A DNA stretch of 64,000 nt from Fibrobacteria bacterium (GTDB lineage: Bacteria; Fibrobacterota; Fibrobacteria; UBA11236): assembly GCA_017881725.1 (NCBI GenBank), contig JADGQO010000135.1, positions 1 to 64,000 of the forward strand, read 5' to 3'. A program made the translations under genes and the position numbers. Shown here one piece after another: positions 48,398 through 58,546 of this stretch. Under the pieces are notes generated by a model. It was not told where the DNA came from. It saw nothing but the letters and a program-made list of their open reading frames with translations, and did no database searches. Every line of letters begins with the position of its first letter. Position 1 is the first letter of the stretch.

Positions 48398-48826
48398 TTA
48401 CTTCCAATACTTTTTCAGCCCGGATAAATCCAGGGAAATGGAGTCGATCGCTAATTTAACCTTATTGATGGCGGAGGAGAATTCAGGTTCGGCCAAGGAA
48501 TCCAGATCGACGATGCGGGTGTGGATGTTTCCAATTTTAGAATCTACGGCGTCCAGAGTGGGTTTGATTTTCTTCCGGGTCTTGTTCCCCAGCTTGGCAG
48601 CCTGCTTCTTGGCGCTGTCGATGCGGGCCACCACATGCTGATCCAAGGCGTGGATTTCCTTTAACGAACTCTTTTTGTGATCGGCGTGCTGAGCTGATTT
48701 TAGTGAGTCGAAATTGACTTTGGGGGTAACTTCAACCGTTTTGGCTTTATGCTTTTCGCAGCCCAGAATGGCGAAAAAGACGAATGAGGCGAGACCTATT
48801 CCCATCATCCTGATTAACTTGTTCAT
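48398..48826 (-). CDS. hypothetical lipoprotein
   Basis: Signal with ILGC lipobox; helical C-terminus. Confidence 0.6.
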   Translation of the reverse strand: MNKLIRMMGIGLASFVFFAILGCEKHKAKTVEVTPKVNFDSLKSAQHADHKKSSLKEIHALDQHVVARIDSAKKQAAKLGNKTRKKIKPTLDAVDSKIGNIHTRIVDLDSLAEPEFSSAINKVKLAIDSISLDLSGLKKYWK

Positions 48827-48936
48827 GGTTAGCTCCCTTGGTGATTCGATGAATAAAGACTTGGCCGGGAAGAAAGGATGGGTTGCGCCGCCAAACAGCC
48901 TTTAGGAAAAAAGGGGAACGCCCCGGCCCTTAATTT

Positions 48937-48953
48937 AGTTCGTATAACTTACT
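48937..48953. promoter_or_regulatory. MarR-type operator candidate 1
   Basis: AGTTCG-TATAA-CTTACT. Confidence 0.5.
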
Positions 48954-48963
48954 TAAATACCTA

Positions 48964-49734
48964 TCTGGAACAAACGGATTCGGCGCGGATCGGCAAACAA
49001 TACCCCGTCTAGCCCATCAGTGGTTTTCACGCCTTCCATCTCGGCGGCGCCGGCCTGGATCATGTGGGCGCCGGGATATTGTTTGCGGTCCACTTTTCCG
49101 GATCCGGATAGCGTGCCACGGCATCGCCGTTCCGATTGGTCACGGAGATGATCGAGCCCGCCGGTAGTTGGGATTTCTCCGCCAACGTATTCAACCAGTT
49201 CAACCCCATCGCGGCAACCAGAATCCTGGCTGAATCACTACCGATGCCGGGAAGGGGGAGTCCCAAGTTGATCGAGGCTTCCGGTCCCAAGACGCCGTTG
49301 AAATCGAACCCGATGGTAAACGTTTTTTTCCTTGGGATGACATGAAACCAATCGAATTTGGACAAATTGGTTTTCAGCTTCAATGGAAAGGCGGAACACA
49401 CAAGGGAGCCGTCGCGATGGGCGACCACCAGGATCGAGTAGACCGAAGGCGAACTGATAAGCCCGGAGAGGGTTTTATCCATGTCAGCGCGCGATGCGGG
49501 CTGCGTGCCGATAATGGCCGCTGTTGCATGTAAAAAAATTTCGCCTTCGGAAATGTCCCGTTCCAGGTTGCTGGCCAGGAATCGACTTAACCGAAGCGCA
49601 TTGTTCCGGACTTCCTCCTCGTCCTGGCGTTTCCGCTCGGAGGCGGAATAGATAATGAGGGCAATCGCCGGATTGACAGCCATGAGAACGATCAACAGGA
49701 TCCGCACCCTGATGCGAGTGAATAAATCAATCAT
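48964..49734 (-). pseudogene. dCache-type sensor N-terminal remnant, frameshifted near 49084
   Basis: MIDLFTRIRVRILLIVLMAVNPAIALIIYSASERKRQ...PDPEKW then alternate frame DRKQYPGAHMIQAGAAEMEGVKTTDGLDGVLF; no kinase/output domain. Confidence 0.55.
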
Positions 49735-50082
49735 TTTTTGGATTGTGGTGCGGGGTTTGCTGTTGGCATCCAGGGCTTAAATATGTTCTTTCCATTCTCT
49801 ACCCAAGGAATAAGTTGCGGGAAGCCGGAGCCACGCTTGGGATTTTGTTGGGCCGGGATTCATTGATTCATTCAGGATTGCCAATTTTACTTTTTCGCCG
49901 ACATGCTACCTATGCGTCTGCGCATATGACCATCACCAATTCGATCTATGAAGGTTTGTATCCCGGTAGAACCTCGGTTTCCAACAAGGTAAACCGGAGG
50001 TGATTGGAAACTTGGATTAGCTCGATGTGGGCGACCTTTCCGGGCCTGACTGGAAAGTCACCCCTTACCCAAATCTAATTAT

Positions 50083-50099
50083 AGTATGCATTACGAACT
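50083..50099. promoter_or_regulatory. MarR-type operator candidate 2
   Basis: AGTATG-CATTA-CGAACT. Confidence 0.5.
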
Positions 50100-50294
50100 A
50101 ATACGTCTCCTTTTTGAAAGCGTTGAATTAAACAGGTTGAGTTTTGAATACCAGTGATCGGCAGCAAATATCTAAAAGTGATTCCAAATTGCAGTGGAAA
50201 GAGCAGAAAGGCCCACAAATCCGGATTACGCCCGCGGACATTTAGGCGATGGTCGGGAATCCGGACCGATAAGATCTGGAGGATATCTGATTCT

Positions 50295-50825
50295 TTATTT
50301 TGCGCGCTTGCGCTTGGGACCGGTGGAGCCTTGCGACTCCGCGTGGCTTTCGGAAGCGTAGAACTTCCCATCCAAAATGGCTTTTTCCAATTCCGCCTTC
50401 ATCAAGGCCAGGGCATTGGGAAAGTGACCGGCAAGGTTGGCAGGAAGCCCGGACAGGGCGCGTTGGTTCAGGTCCGCAATCACCTTTTTGATTTTCGGCA
50501 AAGCCTGCTCGGCCTTGGGGGTCAATTCCAGGAAGTATTTCCGGCCGTCCGCTGCGCTGGGCGAACGACGGATGAAGCCCGCCCGATTCAATTTGTTGAC
50601 GATGCCGGCCAGGGTCACCTTATCCAATTCGAAAAGATCGGCCAGGTCCTGCTGGGACAATTGCGTATCGCTTTCACCGATGGTCACGAGCATGAAATAA
50701 TGGCGTTTAATTCCCAGATAGCCGAGATAGGCCGTGAGCGCATCCGTATATTTTTTGGAAACCTTGTAAAGCTGGAGCCATAACGGAAGCTCGGAAGCGA
50801 TGGGTATTTTGGCTTTCATCTTCAA
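50295..50825 (-). CDS. MarR family transcriptional regulator
   Basis: LSQQDLADLFELDKVTLAGIVNKLNRAGFIRRSPSAADGRKYFLELTPKAEQ (winged HTH). Confidence 0.92.
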   Translation of the reverse strand: MKMKAKIPIASELPLWLQLYKVSKKYTDALTAYLGYLGIKRHYFMLVTIGESDTQLSQQDLADLFELDKVTLAGIVNKLNRAGFIRRSPSAADGRKYFLELTPKAEQALPKIKKVIADLNQRALSGLPANLAGHFPNALALMKAELEKAILDGKFYASESHAESQGSTGPKRKRAK

Positions 50826-50946
50826 AAAATAGCATACAATCGTTTCCTTGTGCCGAAAAGGGTATTCAAGCGCTGTTCCTCTGGTTTTTTTGACGTTTAG
50901 GAAAGGTGGGGAGGGACTGGTCCCGGCCGAATCCGTTTGGTATATT

Positions 50947-50963
50947 AGTTCGGTATACGAACC
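50947..50963. promoter_or_regulatory. MarR-type operator candidate 3 in the marR / histidine-kinase divergent region
   Basis: AGTTCG-GTATA-CGAACC. Confidence 0.6.
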
Positions 50964-50983
50964 TTAACAGATTTTCTGGGGTC

Positions 50984-52830
50984 ATGAATCCAATGCCGGA
51001 ATCACCAAGAATCCAACCAAGACTGGTCTTGGGACGGATCGCGTCGGTTCTGTCCGGTGGAGTCAAAGTCGGCCGAAGGGTCTTAAACTCAAAATCCGTC
51101 CTGCAATTCTGGCGATATGTTTCCGTTGGGGCGATTTACATTGCGGCCTACCTCCTATTGGATAAGTTATCCATGAGCCTCAAGGCCACCTCCGGTTTGA
51201 GCCTTAAATACCTTCCAGAGAGGCTCAGTCTCGCTTTACTGATGGGTTATGGATTTTCATTCGCGCCCCTCCTGCTGATCAGGCCTTTTCTTAGCGGGCT
51301 GTGGATCTATCCACTCCAAGCCGGAGTCCCGGTCTTATTCCTTTTGGGGACCGTCTCGGCTTGCGTATACGGGGTGGCTGCGACGCTTCTGAAAATCCGC
51401 TTCCGGGTTGATCTGAAGAATCCAGGAGTACAAGATCTTGCCCGGTTTACCGGCGTGATCCTAGCGGCATCACTTTTGACTTCTTGCGCGACGGTCTGGA
51501 TCCTGTCCGATTTGGGATATGCCCCTTTGCCGGATTTGACGGTGAGAATTTTCCGCCTTTGGATGGGGGACGCATTGGGCATTGTCACCTTGACGCCGTT
51601 TTTGCTGGTCAATGTATTGCCCAGGCTGAAAGGCTTGCTGTCCCCGGTATTTGAACCACCAGGTAACACAGGTGTAACGTCACAGACGGGTTACAATAAC
51701 CCGAATCCCCTTCCTCAAATGGAAGTTGGCCTGAAAACCGCCACGGCACCGCGTTGGAACAACTTGGCGGAAATGGCGGTCCAGGGTTTGGGAATCGCAT
51801 CAGCCTCCGCCCTGGTTTTTTCTCCTTGGATCGGCCAAGCCTTTCATCATTACTATTTTTGCTTCATACCCATCATCTGGATCGCCTTACGCCGGGGATT
51901 GCCGGGCGCCTCGCTCGGGGTATTGGCGGTGAATGCGGGAATCCTAATCGCCATCAGTGAATGGGAAACGAGCCTGAGGGAAACCTTCGATCTCCAACTT
52001 TTCATTCTCACCATCACATTGACGAGCCTATTCCTGGGAGCCTCCGTTTCCGAGCGGGAGCGCGTCCAAATGGCCTTGAGGGAAAGCGAAAGACGATTGC
52101 TTCGGACCCAGAAATTGGACCTGATGGATCGTATGTCGGGAGGAATCACCCATCACTTCAATAATCTTTTTACCGCAATAAGCGGATACAGCGAGCTTCT
52201 CTTGAATATGGCCAGTGAGGAGGGCCGGGATCAGAGGGGTTTACATGAGATAAGGAATGCCAGCGAGCGCGCGGCTGAATTAACGGCCGCAATTTCAACA
52301 TTTAGTCGGGGAAAATTCATCGAAATGGTTCCTCTAGATTTAAACGTATTCCTTCAAGATATGGAAGCGCCGCTTCAGCAAATAGCCGGAAGCAAAATCC
52401 GCATTGTGGTAAATCGGGCCATGCAGCCGTGTTGGATCCAGGGCGATTACAAACAATTGCAATACGCATTACAGCACTTGGTTATTAATGCTTGCGAAGC
52501 GATGCCCGCCGGCGGAGAGGCCTTGTAACAAGTCGGAGCATCCCAATTGAAAAGCGCCTGCTGGTGGTGAATGGCTGGGCGGAACCAGGGGAGTATTCTG
52601 GGCTCACCATCAGCGATACGGGTCGGGGCATGATCGAATCCGTCCAGACGCAGATATTCGAACCTTTTTTCACCACGAAGTCGGCACAGTCCTCCGGATT
52701 GGGTATGACAGCCGTATACTGCGCGGCGGAGCAAATGAAAGCCAGGATCCACTTTATCAGCCGGGCCGGTGAAGGGACGACGTTCTCGTTGTTGTTTCCA
52801 ATCCACAATAAGTTGAATCCAAGCCTCGGG
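50984..52830 (+). pseudogene. MASE1-domain sensor histidine kinase, single-base frameshift at ~52526
   Basis: MASE1-like TMs; GGITHHFNNLFTAISGYSELL (HisKA); HLVINACEAMPAGGEAL| then other frame VTSRSIPIEKRLLV...TISDTGRGMIESVQTQIFEPFFTTKSAQSSGLGM. Confidence 0.75.
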
Positions 52831-52930
52831 TCATCGAAGCCTGTCGGTAAAAGGAATTTGAACCCTGGTTGGAAAGGTAAGGTTCGTCCTATCCAACCTT
52901 TCATCACAGAACCAAAATTCGGAGGTCCCC

Positions 52931-53452
52931 ATGAAAACAGTTAGTCTAATCACCGCAACCGTTTCCGTATTCTTGTTTGCCTGCGCCCAGAAGCCCAAGC
53001 TCGCCGCCAAGCCGGAATCGGCGCCCATGCCGAAAACGGCGCTGGCGGCCAACCCGGTCATGACGGACCGATCGGCGGATTTGGAAAATGCCAGGTTGAA
53101 AATCCAGAGCCTTATTGCGGAAGCGTTCCGACCCGTGTATTTCCCATTCGATAAATATGATCTTTCACAGAAATCCCGGGACCTACTTTCCCAGGCAGGC
53201 GATCTCATGAAGCGTGAGCCTTCCATTAAGGTCACCATCGAGGGCAATACCGACGAGCGCGGCACGGAGGACTACAACTTGGCACTGGGCCAGCGGCGCG
53301 CCGCCGTCGTAAAGGAATACTTGGCCAGTTACGGGATCGGAATTCCCCGCTTGAATCTGATCAGTTATGGCGCGGAGAAACCCGTGCAGCACGGGCATGA
53401 CGAGCAGTCCTGGGCTTTGAACAGGCGGGACGAATTCAAAGTGACGTTCTGA
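52931..53452 (+). CDS. OmpA/Pal-like peptidoglycan-associated lipoprotein
   Basis: Lipobox FLFAC; YFPFDKYDLS...IEGNTDERGTEDYNLALGQRRAAVVKEYL. Confidence 0.9.
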   Translation: MKTVSLITATVSVFLFACAQKPKLAAKPESAPMPKTALAANPVMTDRSADLENARLKIQSLIAEAFRPVYFPFDKYDLSQKSRDLLSQAGDLMKREPSIKVTIEGNTDERGTEDYNLALGQRRAAVVKEYLASYGIGIPRLNLISYGAEKPVQHGHDEQSWALNRRDEFKVTF

Positions 53453-53483
53453 ACCGTTTTGGCGAAAGCCGAAGGAGGGTAAA

Positions 53484-54152
53484 ATGAAATTTTTGGCCGT
53501 CGGATGGATAAGTACAGCGGTTTTCTTTTCGGCCTGTTCCAATGGGCCATTGCATTTTTCCGATCCCAATACGGAAAGGTTGGATGCCTTGACAGCCTTA
53601 ACCGTTGCGCTTTCCAAGCGGGATTTCAAGGCTGCATCGTCCCTGATGGATCCGGTCGATTTAAAAAAGATGTCGGACGAAAGCGGCGGAATCCAATTGC
53701 AATACCAGGATCGGTTGCGCGCCATGCGCATGACCACATTGATGAACAATCCGCTCATCAACGTTGAGAAAGGAAAGGTTCGCGGGGTGTTCGACATACT
53801 GCCTGTCTTGAACCAGGGCATTGCGAAATCGGTGGGAAACAACGCCGATGCAGACACTGCGGAGGCGGAATACACGTTGCGATCCTACAAGACGACTTTG
53901 ACTCCGGATGATCCCGCCTTGAAAAAGACGGCTGAGGCGTTTTTCAAATCCATACGAAACCGGAATTGGTCACAGGCCATGAGCTTCGTAAATCAGGAGG
54001 AGCGGCCGGATTTCATCGCGAACAATGGCCAGGTGCGCGAGGACGCGCGCCGGCGTTTGGCGGAAATCGATACCAGTTCTTGGGATGCGATGACACTTGA
54101 GAACGGCAAATTAACGGGCGTGGTTTTGCTTCTCCCTGATCAAGCCAATTAG
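53484..54152 (+). CDS. hypothetical lipoprotein
   Basis: Lipobox FFSAC; no family recognised. Confidence 0.6.
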   Translation: MKFLAVGWISTAVFFSACSNGPLHFSDPNTERLDALTALTVALSKRDFKAASSLMDPVDLKKMSDESGGIQLQYQDRLRAMRMTTLMNNPLINVEKGKVRGVFDILPVLNQGIAKSVGNNADADTAEAEYTLRSYKTTLTPDDPALKKTAEAFFKSIRNRNWSQAMSFVNQEERPDFIANNGQVREDARRRLAEIDTSSWDAMTLENGKLTGVVLLLPDQAN

Positions 54153-55927
54153 CCGGATTCGGATTTCTGGGTCAGATCGTGGTATTGCGCCATGATGTCG
54201 TGCAGGCGGATCATGCCGCGCACCCGGCCCTCTTCATTTAATACCGGTAGGTGGGTGGCTCCGGATTCCAGGAAAACCGTCAAGGCCTGGTGCAGATCCA
54301 TTTCCGGTTCCAGGAAAAACTCTTCCGACATCAGATCGCCGACCAGCAGAAGATTCTCCGCTTGCGATTCGGCCACGGCCAGATGTAGGCTGGCGGTGGA
54401 CACCAAGCCCACGAATTCGTTTTGTTCCCCGACAACGGGAAAAACATCCCATTCCGAATACCGGACGGAGGCTAAGGCGTCGGTCAACTTCCAATCCGAG
54501 TGGAGGGTGGGTACATTTGCGCTTTCCCGGAAAATGGACTTCAACGTGACTTGCCTCAGCACATCGACCTTCATGGCATGCTCATGGACGGGGGAGGAAA
54601 ATTTATTGTGCCGCTGGCTGGCGTACAATGTCCATTTGCGCGACAAGGCGAGATGCAAGGTCGAGGCGATGAGCAAGGGAGGCAACAATCCGTAATTACC
54701 CGTGATCTCGCAGACCATGATAAGGCCTGCCAGCGGTGCTTTGGCGGCACCTGCGAAGAATGCACCCATGCCGACCAGCACATAGGATCCGGGAGTAGTG
54801 ACCAAGGCCGGGTGCAAGTGATGCAATCCGAAACCCACCGCGCCGCCCAACATGCCGCCGATGAAAAGGGAGGGGCCGAACACGCCGCCCGAGCCGCCGG
54901 AACCAATCGTGAGGCAGGTCGCGATGATTTTTGCGGCCGCGATGAAGAGCAAGGAGTGAAAGGCGATGGAGCCGGAAACCGCATCCGAAAGGTAAGACCA
55001 ATTCGTACCTGCGGCCTGGGGGCATAGGTAGGCCAATATGCCGACCAGCAATCCGCCCACGGCGGGCTTCAGGTAGTTTTTCATCTTGAGCCCGCCGAAA
55101 AAAGCCTGAACCTTTTGGAAGAGGCGGACGAACGCCCAAGAAAATGGCACGCAAACCAGTCCAACCAAGGCGAAGTTCGCTAACTCCGTAACGCTGGCAA
55201 ACGGAAGCATCGGGAAATGCAAGTAGGTGGTATGCTGATGGGTGATTAAGGAGAAGCACGCGAACGCGACGACGGATGCGACCGTGAAAGGCAGGAAGCC
55301 TTGCGATTCGAAATCTTCCTTATAGACGATTTCGGCGGCGGTGAGCGCTCCGCCCAGGGGCGCATGGAAAATGGCGCCTAAGCCGGCCGCTGTACCCGTA
55401 AGTAGAAGAATGCGCCGTCCGCGATCGGGTAATCGGAACAAACGCCCGACGAGGGAGCCCAGCGCCCCACCCATCTGGGCGGTCGGCCCTTCATATCCCG
55501 CGCTGCCGCCACTTCCCAAGGTGATAATGGAGGCGAAAAATTTCACGATGGCAGTCCGCATCGGAATATGGCCGCCGCGATTGTGGAAAGCATCGATGAG
55601 TGCATCCGTACCGGTTCCGGCGGCATCGGGAGCCAAAGTGAAAACCAGGATGCCGGATAATAGGCCGCCTACCGCAGGCACCAGGAAGAAGAGGTAATGG
55701 GGAAGCACATGCGCATGGTTCGCGGCGAAGGGAAAACCAGCGAAACGCAGGAGCACCATGTCCTGCACGAATTCCAGGGTGCGTTTAAAGAGGGCCGCTG
55801 TCGTTCCGCCCAGCATGCCCAGCAAAACCGCGAATCCCAACATTCCGCCGGTGCGATGCCAATATTGTTGCAAGAGGAGGAACTTCAGGCGCTCGGGCGG
55901 GATCAATTTCATGAGCACGGTATGCAA
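54149..55927 (-). CDS. ClC family chloride channel/transporter with C-terminal CBS domains
   Basis: GSGGSAGYEGPTAQMGG, GSGGSGGVFGPSLFIGGMLGG; CBS-like C-terminus. Confidence 0.95.
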   Translation of the reverse strand: MHTVLMKLIPPERLKFLLLQQYWHRTGGMLGFAVLLGMLGGTTAALFKRTLEFVQDMVLLRFAGFPFAANHAHVLPHYLFFLVPAVGGLLSGILVFTLAPDAAGTGTDALIDAFHNRGGHIPMRTAIVKFFASIITLGSGGSAGYEGPTAQMGGALGSLVGRLFRLPDRGRRILLLTGTAAGLGAIFHAPLGGALTAAEIVYKEDFESQGFLPFTVASVVAFACFSLITHQHTTYLHFPMLPFASVTELANFALVGLVCVPFSWAFVRLFQKVQAFFGGLKMKNYLKPAVGGLLVGILAYLCPQAAGTNWSYLSDAVSGSIAFHSLLFIAAAKIIATCLTIGSGGSGGVFGPSLFIGGMLGGAVGFGLHHLHPALVTTPGSYVLVGMGAFFAGAAKAPLAGLIMVCEITGNYGLLPPLLIASTLHLALSRKWTLYASQRHNKFSSPVHEHAMKVDVLRQVTLKSIFRESANVPTLHSDWKLTDALASVRYSEWDVFPVVGEQNEFVGLVSTASLHLAVAESQAENLLLVGDLMSEEFFLEPEMDLHQALTVFLESGATHLPVLNEEGRVRGMIRLHDIMAQYHDLTQKSESG

Positions 55928-55995
55928 AGATCCTTAAATAGGGATCGAGAGTTGGAAAAGGGCGTTGCCAGGGAGCAAGTCTGAACCTTTAATAT

Positions 55996-56012
55996 AGTAT
56001 AACTACCGAACC
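55996..56012. promoter_or_regulatory. MarR-type operator candidate 4 upstream of clc
   Basis: AGTATA-ACTAC-CGAACC. Confidence 0.5.
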
Positions 56013-56109
56013 TAATGCTTTTCCCTCTACGATCTCACCGATGATTTATGGTCAAATAACTCTCAATATGAAGTTTTTTCAGTGACGGCAAGCAGCGCAC
56101 GTTACATAT

Positions 56110-56126
56110 AGTACGTATAACGTACT
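56110..56126. promoter_or_regulatory. MarR-type operator candidate 5 upstream of clc
   Basis: AGTACG-TATAA-CGTACT, perfect arms (extends to TAGTACGT-ATA-ACGTACTA). Confidence 0.65.
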
Positions 56127-56188
56127 AATAGGGGTTCCTCCCTCAGGAATCGCGGCTGTCGAGAGCGACCGTGGATCGGAGCCGATGG

Positions 56189-57097
56189 TCAGCCTGCGGT
56201 TCCTGTTCCCTTCGTTTTTCGGTTTTGGATTTCCCGTTTCCACATCAGGCCCAGGAGCAGGATCAACCCGGCTAGGACCACATAACCGCCGCCGCGCATC
56301 GAGTTCTGCGCGAAGAGCACGTACCCCTTGGCGTTGGGATCATAATGGTAGCAGAACAAAGTCAATTTCTCGCCGATGGATAAGGCCTTGCAGTCCTTGG
56401 CTTCCAACAGGGCCAAGCGTAAATCCTTGGGCGGATAATCCACGCCGTAAAGGTAACGGCAGATTTTGCCATCCGGTGACAAGGCGAAAATGGCGGCCGC
56501 ATGGGAAAAGTCATCCGTGGCCGCATTGTAGTGAAAGTTGAATCCGATGGCCTTGGCAACTCGGGAGATCACTTTTTCTTTGCCCGTGAGGAAATGCCAA
56601 CCCGCCGCAGCTTCCGGCTTACCCAGCGCCTCGATATGGGTTTTCTTCTTGGCCAGCGCTTGGGCGGGTCCTTCCTTGGGATCCATGCTCACCGTCACGA
56701 CTTCGAATTCCACGCCCGGCGTCCAGGCCATTTTTTTTATGCCTTCCACCATGCCCGCCAGGACCAGGTTGCACAGCATGGGACAGCGATAATAGGCGAA
56801 GTTGAAAAGGACGGGCTTTCCGAGCTGGAAATATTCCGACAGGGCCGTTTCCCGGCCGTTTTCGTCCAGGAATTTCGCGTCCAAGGGGATTTTGGATTCC
56901 AGGTGCTCCTCGATTCCCACGTCGACCAGCGCGGGCGGCAAGGAAGCTTCCGCGGGCGCGCCCGTATCCGACTCCGCTCCAGCTTGGGAATGGGCCGGCA
57001 GGGAGGAAAGGACTACGGCTGCGAGAATTACGTTTAAAATGGATTTTGTACCGGGGACGCGAAAGGAAATTTTTGGGGAAGCGGGAAAAAAGCTCAT
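56189..57097 (-). CDS. SCO1/SenC family protein
   Basis: FNFAYYRCPMLCNLVLAGM (CxxxC), DDFSHAAAIFALSPDGKI; N-terminal signal and C-terminal TM. Confidence 0.88.
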   Translation of the reverse strand: MSFFPASPKISFRVPGTKSILNVILAAVVLSSLPAHSQAGAESDTGAPAEASLPPALVDVGIEEHLESKIPLDAKFLDENGRETALSEYFQLGKPVLFNFAYYRCPMLCNLVLAGMVEGIKKMAWTPGVEFEVVTVSMDPKEGPAQALAKKKTHIEALGKPEAAAGWHFLTGKEKVISRVAKAIGFNFHYNAATDDFSHAAAIFALSPDGKICRYLYGVDYPPKDLRLALLEAKDCKALSIGEKLTLFCYHYDPNAKGYVLFAQNSMRGGGYVVLAGLILLLGLMWKREIQNRKTKGTGTAG

Positions 57098-57227
57098 TGG
57101 TTAAGTATACGAACGGAATGTATTTGTGCCAACCGGCATGGATTCATTCCGAATGATCGTTTCCAGGTTTCGTAAAACCAGGAAACATGTGTCCATAATC
57201 TTGGATGAACAATCCGCCCGTCACGCA

Positions 57228-57615
57228 CTACTGCACGGGTACGGAAGCCAACACCGCGGCGGCCAATCCCTTGGGGGACATAACCGACCTCGGTGAGGCG
57301 TCGCTCCGAGACGTGGAATGGGGCATGACCCAACGGACGATGGGCATTGCGCAAAAGGAAAACGAGGGCCGTGAGGCCGACCGCCAGGGCGATATGCGTG
57401 AAAACGGGTCCGACTTCCCCGAAATGTTCCGGAAAAACCAGCTTGAACACCGGCCCGATTCCGATTCCAATCACGATGAGAAGCAACACGTCCGGGATGC
57501 GGATGGCGCGTAGGCGCATCAGTAAGAGGGACCGGACGAATCTGAATAGGACCACGAACAGGTGGGCAAGGAAGACCAACAATCCTACTATGGCGATGGC
57601 GATATCGATCTTCAT
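57228..57615 (-). pseudogene. internally deleted and frameshifted CPA-type cation/proton antiporter remnant
   Basis: IRIPDVLLLIVIGIGIGPV...VFTHIALAV joined to C-terminal-type ALVFLLRNAHRPL...HVSERRLTEV / MSPKGLAAAVLASVPVQ in another frame. Confidence 0.6.
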
Positions 57616-57746
57616 GGTGTTCGGGAAGCTAGATAGTTTCGAGGCGCCGACTGGAAACGTCTTGGGTAATTCCAGGCGGATATTCAATGTCCATCCGGTT
57701 TTTTCAAGCCGGTAGTGGCGGGATAAAATGAAATTTGGATATTTAA

Positions 57747-57763
57747 AGTACGTAATGCGTACT
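57747..57763. promoter_or_regulatory. MarR-type operator candidate 6
   Basis: AGTACG-TAATG-CGTACT, perfect 6-bp arms. Confidence 0.65.
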
Positions 57764-57802
57764 AAATGGATGGGTTGGACGAGTCGCGGAAGGGTGCTGG
57801 GT

Positions 57803-58546
57803 ATGTGGAAATTTGTTACGGCGGGGATACCCATTTTTCTGTTTGTGAGCTGCGCCGGTAACCGGGCATGCCGGGATAATTTGATCGACATGCGGAAGTC
57901 GCAGCGGCAAATGGTTATGCGGGACGAAGCCTTGTCGCGGGAAAATTCCATCCTGGCGGAAGAAAAGTCGGATTTGGAAAAGGATGTTGCCGCTTTGCGC
58001 GACGATTTGGAACGTGAGCGTAAACGGGGTACGGCCGATCGCGCGTCCCATAAGGCCTATGAACGTTCCACTCAGCAGCGTTTAACGGGATTGGAAGACT
58101 CGCTGGAAGATTTGCGCGATGAGATGGCGGAAGGAATGGATTCCCTGCGCCAGTCCGGAGAAGCGCGCGTCGATTCCTTGAAGAAGCGCGCGACGGAATC
58201 GGAGGCCGGACTACGCAAGGAGTTTTCGGAATCGGTTCACGACGCGGGAAAACGCCAGGAACAACTCCACCGCCTGCAATCCCAATATGACCGTGATCGG
58301 TACGCTTGGGATCGGATGAAGGATGAACTGTTCCAGAGATTGGCGTCGCTTGATCGGCAATTAGCGCGCGTCCATACCCTTGGGGATTCAATCAATACGG
58401 ATCATGGGTCGCGTCATCCCAAAGGAAACGCTTCGCAAGGAAACACTTCCGCCCCTCCCATAATGGATACCCTTCGTTCCAGCCGTGATTCCCTTCGCGG
58501 TTCGGATTCAACGCATGCCTGGAGCCGGAAATCCACGCGGCCATGA
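57803..58546 (+). CDS. coiled-coil lipoprotein, hypothetical
   Basis: Signal with FVSC lipobox; long heptad-rich charged region. Confidence 0.6.
   Translation: MWKFVTAGIPIFLFVSCAGNRACRDNLIDMRKSQRQMVMRDEALSRENSILAEEKSDLEKDVAALRDDLERERKRGTADRASHKAYERSTQQRLTGLEDSLEDLRDEMAEGMDSLRQSGEARVDSLKKRATESEAGLRKEFSESVHDAGKRQEQLHRLQSQYDRDRYAWDRMKDELFQRLASLDRQLARVHTLGDSINTDHGSRHPKGNASQGNTSAPPIMDTLRSSRDSLRGSDSTHAWSRKSTRP

Noticed and set aside
55341-55697. Plus-strand ORFs opposite the ClC gene
   Set aside because: Antisense to a conserved transporter, low-complexity composition
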